64,000 bases of DNA from Candidatus Kuenenia stuttgartensis (GTDB lineage: Bacteria > Planctomycetota > Planctomycetia > Planctomycetales > Planctomycetaceae): the NCBI GenBank assembly GCA_945906725.1, contig CAMDRI010000006.1, positions 1 to 64,000 on the forward strand, in the 5' to 3' direction. A program made the translations under genes and the position numbers. Numbering within the stretch: the stretch's first letter is position 1; every line of letters starts with the position of its first letter. The notes beneath the pieces were generated by a model that was not told where the DNA came from, did no database searches, and saw nothing but the letters and a program-made list of their open reading frames with translations. Positions 58,901 to 64,000 of the stretch are shown here, piece by piece.

Positions 58901-59053
58901 CTGGCCAACGCGAAAAACGAACGAGTCACGCTCGCCGTGGCTGACATCGAAGAGCTGCGCGAATCGCCCGTCTCGCAGATGCCGGACGATCTGTATCGGC
59001 AACTCAAGCCTCAGGAACTGCGCGATCTGTTTGCCTATCTCGCCAAGGATTGA
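55997..59053 (+). CDS. PVC-type heme-binding CxxCH dehydrogenase-like protein
   Basis: 1018 residues from the ATG at 55997, preceded by GGAGG; the track adds eight. A signal peptide (VCLIVIGLLSHLETTAFG) is followed by the putative membrane-bound dehydrogenase propeller (FGVNVVASEPLVRQPVAIEF, RITILEDTDGDGRMDRGRDF and GPDGAIYVSDWHDSRTAHPD). A helical HEAT-like middle comes next. Near residue 898 a cytochrome c motif HCAACHQIFGEGTKLGPDLT opens the Pirellula/Verrucomicrobium-type heme domain, closed by SVVIRKEFLSHIVQTVDGRV. These are exported redox proteins of uncertain substrate. An in-frame family B repeat (HQHDAPASSRNEEKEK) lies near residue 452. Confidence 0.91.
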   Translation: MLRTARRVCLIVIGLLSHLETTAFGQGYSPDEAIKRMKVADGFGVNVVASEPLVRQPVAIEFDDRGRLWVIQYLQYPNPAGLKRVQVDRFSRTKYDRVPEPPPKGPRGADRITILEDTDGDGRMDRGRDFIDGLNLTTGIAFGHGGVFVLNVPYLLFYPDKNRDDVPDSDPEVLLSGFGMEDAHSVANSLTFGPDGWLYGCQGSTVTANVRGIEFQQGVWRYHPLTRAFELFCEGGGNSWGLDFDRTGQLLYSTNWGGHVLLHGVQGGYLVKAFAKHGALHNPHAYGFFDHAPHKNFRGGHVTVGGIVYQGDSFPDSFRGKYIAGDLLGHGVYWHDIEPRGSTIQTAHGGELLVANDSWFAPTDVTMGPDGAIYVSDWHDSRTAHPDPDAEWDRSNGRIYRIAAKGSKPAALIDFAKLPNDELLKLHTHRNQWYVRSARQELARRTPHQHDAPASSRNEEKEKPPVNHLLPLRSGIETLRQVAVIAADETTALEAFWTLNVCGGFDEALAFKLLDSPHAAVRMWTVRLLGDPKQVVSTKMAHRLDDFAETDPSVHVRMQLACTAARLPAHLAMPIINANINRDIDNADPFVPLLWWWAIERHSVSSENGVNGRDEVMKRFVRSSLWKSKLGSTTLLPRLLRRYGAEGTSAGHAACLQLLKAAPNDAERDTLLASLLSGWRETPRDATALSLELTDSIVSRWNAKPDDSTLLTFALALKHRPAYDRTLAECRNSQADPNRRIARLSLLAEVIQPDATEPLLAIVTSEKEPESVRSAALATVGRFGSDEVRTRLLAELSKLPPKLKSQTIDQLLGRKSSAAALLNRVDRGELKPSDLPADQVRRVALFEDTELDALVTKHWGKLGAATREEKLAEVRRLNNDLRAAGGNAEAGKAVYKKHCAACHQIFGEGTKLGPDLTTANRKDRDYLLISLVDPSVVIRKEFLSHIVQTVDGRVLNGLIVERNESGLTLANAKNERVTLAVADIEELRESPVSQMPDDLYRQLKPQELRDLFAYLAKD
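57343..57369. repeat. Single arm of family B repeat inside the heme dehydrogenase gene
   Basis: CAGCACGACGCGCCAGCGAG then TAGTCG matches the arms at 4858 and 12215. It is translated as QHDAPASSR between the propeller and helical domains. Confidence 0.85.
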
Positions 59054-59065
59054 GCGTTGGGCTAA

Positions 59066-59122
59066 CGTGGGCGGCGCGTCTCGCGTCGTAGAGGAGTCGG
59101 ATGCGAGACGCATCCACCACGC
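59066..59122. repeat. Family G inverted repeat upstream of speA
   Basis: GTGGGCGGCGCGTCTCGCGT faces GGATGCGAGACGCATCCACC, an imperfect inverted pair related to 40180-40252. The ORF-track start of speA (59101) lies within it. Confidence 0.72.
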
Positions 59123-59136
59123 AGAAGGATCGCGGC

Positions 59137-61035
59137 ATGAATTCAGCCACGTTAGAAGACGTCCTACGGATTTACGGGATCGAGAATTGGGGAACCGGGT
59201 ACTTTTCGATCAACCGCGACGGGCATCTCGCAGTGCATCCGGCCAACGGCGATGCACGAGTCGCCGACGTCTACGAACTCGTGCGCGAGCTGATCGACAA
59301 ACGGAAACTCACGCCGCCGTTTGTGCTGCGGTTTCCGCAGATTCTGGCGGCTCAGTTGCAGCGATTATGCTTGGCCTACGAGTCGGCGGCGAAGCAGTTC
59401 GAGTTCACCGGCGGGCACTTTCCGGTCTTTCCGATGAAAGTGAATCCACGGCGTGAGGTCGTCGAGGAATTCTTGCGCGAGGGGCGAAAGCAAAGCGTCG
59501 GCGTTGAATGCGGTTCAAAGGCGGAGTTGTACGCCTCGCTGTCGCTCGAACAGCCGGCCGACAGCCTGCTGGTCTGCAACGGTTTTAAAGACGAGACGTT
59601 CCTGCGGCTGGCGTCGCTCGGCGTGCAGGCAGGCAAGCGCGTGGTCATCGTGGTCGAGAAGCTCAACGAGTTGAAGATGGCGTTAGAGGTCGCCGACGAG
59701 ACCGGTGCGTTGCCGTGGATCGGATTGCGAGCCAAGCTGTACTCGAAAGGATCGGGCAAATGGGCTTCGTCTGGCGGCGAATCGGCGAAGTTCGGACTGA
59801 CGACATCGGAGATTTTGGAGTGCGTCCACCTTCTGCAAGCGGCCGGCAAGATCGATTCGCTGAAGCTGCTGCACTTCCATATCGGCTCGCAAATCACCGA
59901 TGTCAAACGTGTGAAGAACGCGATGAAAGAGGCGGCTCGCGTCTACGCCAAAATTCGGCAGATGCGCGTCGCGGTCGAATACCTCGACATCGGAGGCGGC
60001 CTGGGAGTCGACTACGACGGATCGAAGACGACGTTTGACGGATCGGTGAATTACTCGGTCGAAGAGTTTGCCAACAATGTCGTCTACACGATCAAGACGG
60101 TCTGCGACGACGAGCAGGTGCCGCATCCACATCTCGTCACCGAAAGCGGCCGAGTGATGACCGCGTACCACACACTGTTCGTCACGGAGATTCGGGACGA
60201 GATCGAAACCTTTGCCGAGGACATCCCGACCGTCGCCGTCGATGACGACGATCCGCAGGTCATCTTCGAACTCAAGTCACAGCTCGACGACATCAGCATC
60301 AAGAACTACCGCGAGTACTACCACGACGCGCTCGATCAGAAGGACGAACTCCACACTCAGTTCAATCTCGGACTGGTCAGCCTCGAAGACCGCGCCAAGG
60401 GGGAAGTGCTGTTCTGGGAAATCTGCGCGAAGGCCTCGCAGTTCGCGCATCAGGCCGAGACTGACGAGCCTGAGTTCGACGAGCTGAAACGGATACTCGC
60501 CACGAAATACCTGTGCAACTTCTCGGTCTTTCGGTCGGCTCCGGATTCTTGGGCGATCAATCAACTCTTTCCGATTATGCCGATCCATCGACTCAACGAA
60601 CGCCCGACCGATTTCGCAACGCTGGTCGATGTGACCTGCGATTCGGATGGCTGCATCGACCGCTTCGTCGATCTCAAAGACGTCAAACAAGTTTTGGAGT
60701 TGCACAAGTTCGACGACCAGCCGTACTTCGTCGCGCTGTTTCTGACCGGAGCGTATCAAGAGGTGATGGGGAGCCATCACAACCTCTTCGGACATCCAAC
60801 CGAAGCCCAGGTCGTGATCGACACGGACGGACGGTATCACATCACGAAGCTCATCGCCGGCAGCCGAATCGCCGACATGCTCAGCTTTGCGAAGTACGAC
60901 AAGCAGCAATGCCTGGAGAACTTTCAGCGGCAGATTGCGGTTCAAGTCACGGCTGGCCGAATCGATCAAGCTCGTGCGACCGAGGCGGTCAAGCAGTACG
61001 AACTGTCCGCGAACGGTTCGACGTATTTGGAGTAA
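59137..61035 (+). CDS. speA: Biosynthetic arginine decarboxylase
   Basis: PLP enzyme converting arginine to agmatine. 632 residues from the ATG at 59137, seven bases after AGAAGGA, which matches the usual SpeA length. YGIENWGTGYFSINRDGHLA, HFPVFPMKVNPRREVVEEFL with the PLP lysine, GVECGSKAELYASLSL, LLVCNGFKDETF, LLHFHIGSQITDVKRVKNAM, EYLDIGGGLGVDYDGSKT, HLVTESGRVMTAYHTLF and YQEVMGSHHNLFGHP are all typical. It lies 108 bases upstream of speB, with a family C repeat in the gap; together they form the agmatine route to putrescine. Confidence 0.97.
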   Translation: MNSATLEDVLRIYGIENWGTGYFSINRDGHLAVHPANGDARVADVYELVRELIDKRKLTPPFVLRFPQILAAQLQRLCLAYESAAKQFEFTGGHFPVFPMKVNPRREVVEEFLREGRKQSVGVECGSKAELYASLSLEQPADSLLVCNGFKDETFLRLASLGVQAGKRVVIVVEKLNELKMALEVADETGALPWIGLRAKLYSKGSGKWASSGGESAKFGLTTSEILECVHLLQAAGKIDSLKLLHFHIGSQITDVKRVKNAMKEAARVYAKIRQMRVAVEYLDIGGGLGVDYDGSKTTFDGSVNYSVEEFANNVVYTIKTVCDDEQVPHPHLVTESGRVMTAYHTLFVTEIRDEIETFAEDIPTVAVDDDDPQVIFELKSQLDDISIKNYREYYHDALDQKDELHTQFNLGLVSLEDRAKGEVLFWEICAKASQFAHQAETDEPEFDELKRILATKYLCNFSVFRSAPDSWAINQLFPIMPIHRLNERPTDFATLVDVTCDSDGCIDRFVDLKDVKQVLELHKFDDQPYFVALFLTGAYQEVMGSHHNLFGHPTEAQVVIDTDGRYHITKLIAGSRIADMLSFAKYDKQQCLENFQRQIAVQVTAGRIDQARATEAVKQYELSANGSTYLE

Positions 61036-61049
61036 ACACGACCGATTTT

Positions 61050-61127
61050 GTAGGGTGGGTCGAGTCATTGAGACCCACCACGATTTGTGATCGTTTTGGT
61101 GGGTCTCAATGACTCGACCCACCCTAC
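61050..61127. repeat. Family C inverted repeat between speA and speB
   Basis: Two perfect 30-base arms (61051-61080 and 61097-61126) begin TAGGGTGGGTCGAGTCATTG, with a 16-base loop. The same element lies between the phosphoesterase-like and ATPase genes. Confidence 0.93.
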
Positions 61128-61143
61128 GAGGAATTCTCGATTC

Positions 61144-62091
61144 ATGACCACAACCGACTCACCGTTTTCCGCTCAGCCGTACCAAGGCATCTGTACCTTC
61201 GGCCGACGGCCACACACGCGCGAGTTGTCGGGAGTGGATGTCGCGATTCTCGGCGTGCCGTATGACAGCTCGACGTCGTACCGCAGCGGAGCGCGCTTCG
61301 GGCCACGAGCCATCCGCGAACAATCGTTGTTGCTGTGGGGCTACAACAACGCGCAGCGGGTCGCTCCGTTCGAGGTGCTTAACGTCGTCGATTACGGGGA
61401 CGTCGAGATCATTCCAGTCGACATTCACGCCACTCATCAAGCGATCGAGAAAATCGCCGCAACGATCCAGCAAGCGGGAACGCGGCTGATCTCGTTGGGG
61501 GGCGACCACTCCATCAGCCTGCCGTTGCTGCGAGCACATCACAAACAGCACGGGCCGCTCGCTGTCGTCCACTTCGACGCGCATCCCGACACTTGGGACG
61601 AAGAATATCCGACGTTCAAATACAGCCACGGCACTCCGTTTCGTCGCGCGATCGAAGAGGGCTTGATCGACACCGCCGCGTATTTGCAGATCGGCATTCG
61701 TGGCCCGACAGCGGGACCGCAGGACTATGCCGACGCTCGGCAACTCGGTGCTCGGCTCATTACCTTTGACGAAGCATTGGAACTCGGCACGCAAAACCTC
61801 CTCGCGGAAATTCAACAACGGGTCGCGCAGCGTCCGCTGTACGTCACGCTCGACATTGACGCGATTGACCCGGCGTTCGCCCCCGGCACTGGGACTCCGG
61901 AAGTCGGTGGCTTCTCCAGCTACCAGATGCTGCAACTGCTGCGCGGGCTGGGCGATTTGAATCTGGTCGGAGCCGACCTTGTCGAAGTCGCGCCGCCGTT
62001 CGACTCACAGCACATCACCGCCATCTTGGCCGCGAACCTGGTGTTTGAGCTACTCTCCCTGATGGCTCGCCAATCACCGAAGCGAAATTGA
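61144..62091 (+). CDS. speB: Agmatinase
   Basis: Hydrolyses agmatine to putrescine and urea with two Mn ions. 315 residues from the ATG at 61144 (GAGGA upstream). Ureohydrolase motifs are ISLGGDHSISLPLLRAH, VVHFDAHPDTWDE and VTLDIDAIDPAFAPGTGTPE, which provide the His and Asp metal ligands. GVPYDSSTSYRSGARFGPRA is the typical start region. It is paired with speA upstream. Other ureohydrolases (guanidinobutyrase and similar) cannot be excluded by motif alone, but the neighbour supports agmatinase. Confidence 0.94.
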   Translation: MTTTDSPFSAQPYQGICTFGRRPHTRELSGVDVAILGVPYDSSTSYRSGARFGPRAIREQSLLLWGYNNAQRVAPFEVLNVVDYGDVEIIPVDIHATHQAIEKIAATIQQAGTRLISLGGDHSISLPLLRAHHKQHGPLAVVHFDAHPDTWDEEYPTFKYSHGTPFRRAIEEGLIDTAAYLQIGIRGPTAGPQDYADARQLGARLITFDEALELGTQNLLAEIQQRVAQRPLYVTLDIDAIDPAFAPGTGTPEVGGFSSYQMLQLLRGLGDLNLVGADLVEVAPPFDSQHITAILAANLVFELLSLMARQSPKRN

Positions 62092-62096
62092 GGACC

Positions 62097-62780
62097 ATGC
62101 ACGTCATTCTTTTTGATATCGATGGAACGCTGCTGCACTCCGGAGGCGCTGGGCAGGGGGGCATTGAGCGTGCGTTGGAATTGGCATTCGGCGTCACCGC
62201 TCCGACAGACGGCATCCCGACGGCGGGGCGAACCGATCGTGGGATTGGGCGCGATCTGATTCGGTTTCACGGGCTGGAAGAATCTGATTCGACGTACGCT
62301 CGGTTGCAGGAGGCGTATTTGAAAGTGCTTCCGGAAGAATTGGCCCGACGACAGGGAACCGTCTATCCCGGCGTGCGTGAGTTGCTCGCGCGGTTGAGCC
62401 TGCGAGATGACGTGCGACTGGGATTGCTCACCGGCAACTATCGCGAGGCGGCGTGGCAGAAGCTGCGTCACTTCGGTTTGGCCGAGCATTTTTCATTCGG
62501 CGGATTCGGCGACGATCACGCCGATCGTGATGACGTCGCGCGGCAAGCACTCATGGCTGCGGCCGAGCAGCATGCTCCGCAGGCGATTGACCGTGCGAAG
62601 CTGTGGGTGGTTGGCGACACGCCCGCCGATGTCCGCTGCGGCCGAGCGATCAGGGCACGCGTCATCGCAGTCGGTACGGGGTTGTACTCCATCGAGGAAC
62701 TCAAACTGTCCGACCCGGATCACCTGTTTACTGACTTCGCCGATGTGGAATCAGTCCTGTCGCTTTGGCCTTCAACGTAA
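62097..62780 (+). CDS. HAD-superfamily phosphatase (phosphoglycolate phosphatase-like)
   Basis: 227 residues from the ATG at 62097; GAGG overlaps the end of speB. MHVILFDIDGTLLHSGGAGQ is motif I with the nucleophilic Asp, GLLTGNYREAAWQKL contains motif II Thr, and KLWVVGDTPADVRCGRAIRA provides motif III/IV acidic residues. The helical cap is of the C1 type (GGIERALELAFGVTAPTDGI). Its substrate may be phosphoglycolate or another small phosphate ester. It ends three bases from the convergent recombinase gene. Confidence 0.88.
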   Translation: MHVILFDIDGTLLHSGGAGQGGIERALELAFGVTAPTDGIPTAGRTDRGIGRDLIRFHGLEESDSTYARLQEAYLKVLPEELARRQGTVYPGVRELLARLSLRDDVRLGLLTGNYREAAWQKLRHFGLAEHFSFGGFGDDHADRDDVARQALMAAAEQHAPQAIDRAKLWVVGDTPADVRCGRAIRARVIAVGTGLYSIEELKLSDPDHLFTDFADVESVLSLWPST

Positions 62781-62783
62781 CCG

Positions 62784-64000
62784 TCATCGCTCGCGGTGAT
62801 AGACATTTCTTGATGACTTAGCCTCTCCATCGGAGCCAGATTCAGATTCGTGCTTGGAGGACTTGCTGTCCTTCGAGCGTCCCTTCTTCAGAGGTTTCGT
62901 CGCCTTGACCGCGGTGGTGGCGGTTGGGCCTGTGTATTTCTTGGTCGGGGGCAAGGCGTCTCCCAATGTGATGACGCCGCTGCTGACCTTGTGCTCGACT
63001 CGTACCTTTTTCTTGATCGGCTGAAATCGGACAAACATTTGCAAATTGAGGATGCGAAAGGCTTGGCCGATGTCAGCCAGATTATGGTCGTCATCGGCAA
63101 GTTCAGGAAGTTGCCGGAGTATGGCCAATGCGGAGTCCATGAGGTCGGTGGCAGAAATCGCTGAATTGGTTCCTTGAATCTTGGAGAGTTCCTGATTCAA
63201 GATGGCTTCGCGATCGCACAGTTCCGTGATGAAGGTCTTCACTCCCTCCGCCAACTGAGGGGTATCCGCGATGGCGAAATTGCGGATCGCTTTTTGGTGC
63301 TGGGACTGCACCGCGCGCAGTTCGGCCTGCAAGCGTTCGAGTTCCTGTTCGACTCGTGGCTGCGCTACGGATTCCGCGACGCGGGCGCGGAGACGTTTTT
63401 CAATCTGCTGAAGCCGATGAGGAGCCAGAATCTGTTGCCAAATCGTTCCCAGAGCCAATTTGGTGGCGGCGAGTCCTCGGACATGATTGTGGCTGCAACG
63501 GGTGGCGTGGCTTTGTTGATACAAGCCACAGGTGTAATTGAACGTGTCACCGTGCGGGATGCGATACATCAGCCAGCCGCAGTTCCAGTCGAAGATGCGT
63601 CCGCCGAGCGGATTCTTGTTGGGATCGCGTGATCGTGGCTTGGACCGCTGAGTGCCAGCCCGTTGCTCATGGATTTTCAGCAACCGGTGGGCGCGGTCCT
63701 CGGTGATGAGTGGTGGAAACTTCGCGGCCGATTTCACGGTGAGCTTGGGATCGTTGCGAACCGTCTTCAGTTTGCCGTCTTCTTGGCGATCGTTGTCTTC
63801 CAACAACCGCGGTCCCTGCGGTGTGAAACGACGTCGGTCGCCAATCGAGCGGCGTCCATATTCCGTCACCGCAACAAGCAACGAGTTGCGCACGATGTTG
63901 TTGATGGTCCACGGACGCCACAGGCCGCTGACCGGTTGTTTGACCCCTCGTATCTTCCGAGTTCGGCCCGCATTCGGTGACGGGATTCCTTCGGCATTGA
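62784..64000 (-). CDS. Large serine recombinase, C-terminal part (5' end beyond window)
   Basis: The minus strand is open from 64000 to the TGA at 62784-62786. Upstream of the track's start (63893) the same frame gives AEGIPSPNAGRTRKIRGVKQ and SGLWRPWTINNIVRNSLL, the DNA-binding Recombinase domain (PF07508) of resolvase/invertase-type integrases. It is followed by a zinc-ribbon-like segment (FDWNCGWLMYRIPHGDTFNY, then TCGLYQQSHATRCSHNH), in which the usual first CxxC is incomplete. A coiled coil near EQELERLQAELRAVQSQHQK precedes a Lys/Ser-rich tail. The catalytic resolvase domain must lie beyond the right edge. Such enzymes integrate phages, ICEs or genomic islands, so a mobile region may start here. 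Confidence 0.85.
   Translation of the reverse strand, partial: NAEGIPSPNAGRTRKIRGVKQPVSGLWRPWTINNIVRNSLLVAVTEYGRRSIGDRRRFTPQGPRLLEDNDRQEDGKLKTVRNDPKLTVKSAAKFPPLITEDRAHRLLKIHEQRAGTQRSKPRSRDPNKNPLGGRIFDWNCGWLMYRIPHGDTFNYTCGLYQQSHATRCSHNHVRGLAATKLALGTIWQQILAPHRLQQIEKRLRARVAESVAQPRVEQELERLQAELRAVQSQHQKAIRNFAIADTPQLAEGVKTFITELCDREAILNQELSKIQGTNSAISATDLMDSALAILRQLPELADDDHNLADIGQAFRILNLQMFVRFQPIKKKVRVEHKVSSGVITLGDALPPTKKYTGPTATTAVKATKPLKKGRSKDSKSSKHESESGSDGEAKSSRNVYHRER

Overview
The window is a GC-rich bacterial chromosome segment, almost certainly from a Planctomycetota member. The evidence is family content: a PSCyt1/DUF1549/DUF1553 protein, a Pirellula-type putative heme-binding CxxCH dehydrogenase, many secreted proteins of planctomycete type, type III glutamine synthetase and class II (B12) ribonucleotide reductase. 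No rRNA, tRNA or CRISPR array was seen. Shine-Dalgarno sites (GGAG or AGGAGG) were used to trim many ORF-track starts.

Layout. 1-10050: 5' end of csrA (minus, cut by the window edge), a secreted ThuA-like protein, and a 2877-residue exported TPR protein (minus). 10402-12979: lepA, then a broken small secreted-protein gene with three in-frame stops. 13002-19403 (all minus): hemH, an M81/MlrC-like metallopeptidase, a TRASH/YHS-like lipoprotein, trpF, a DUF1015 protein and a small membrane protein. 19710-24706: an SbcD-like phosphoesterase fold that has lost its metal ligands, followed by a YhaN/SbcC-like ATPase with a membrane hairpin in its coiled coil. 24798-33730: Tat-exported amidohydrolase, glnN (minus, with its own terminator), PhyH-like oxygenase, SGNH hydrolase, small TPR protein translationally coupled to an RluD-type pseudouridine synthase, and FAH-family enzyme. 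34098-43862: hisB, anti-sigma-like membrane protein, two amidohydrolase/Tat-type genes, a ceramidase-like protein and a large cytochrome-domain protein. 44238-48565: PLP sulfur-amino-acid enzyme, then hpf-ptsN-ptsH-ptsI, a regulatory PTS without a sugar permease. 49094-54578: rne/rng, rplU with a clear terminator, and nrdJ with a consensus promoter, a candidate NrdR box and a terminator. 54772-62780: a propeller-like secreted protein, a large heme-binding dehydrogenase, speA-speB (arginine to putrescine) and a HAD phosphatase. 62784-64000: a large serine recombinase (minus) running off the right edge.

The most unusual property is a dense set of small, mostly palindromic repeats in at least ten sequence families. 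They fill gaps between genes, sit at gene ends where they supply stop codons, and lie in frame inside coding sequences. The giant TPR gene carries about seven unrelated copies; the YhaN-like ATPase, the DUF1553 protein and the heme dehydrogenase carry others. Secondary points of interest are the apparent pseudo-nuclease/ATPase pair, the gene with three glutamine-to-stop candidates, and the permease-free PTS.
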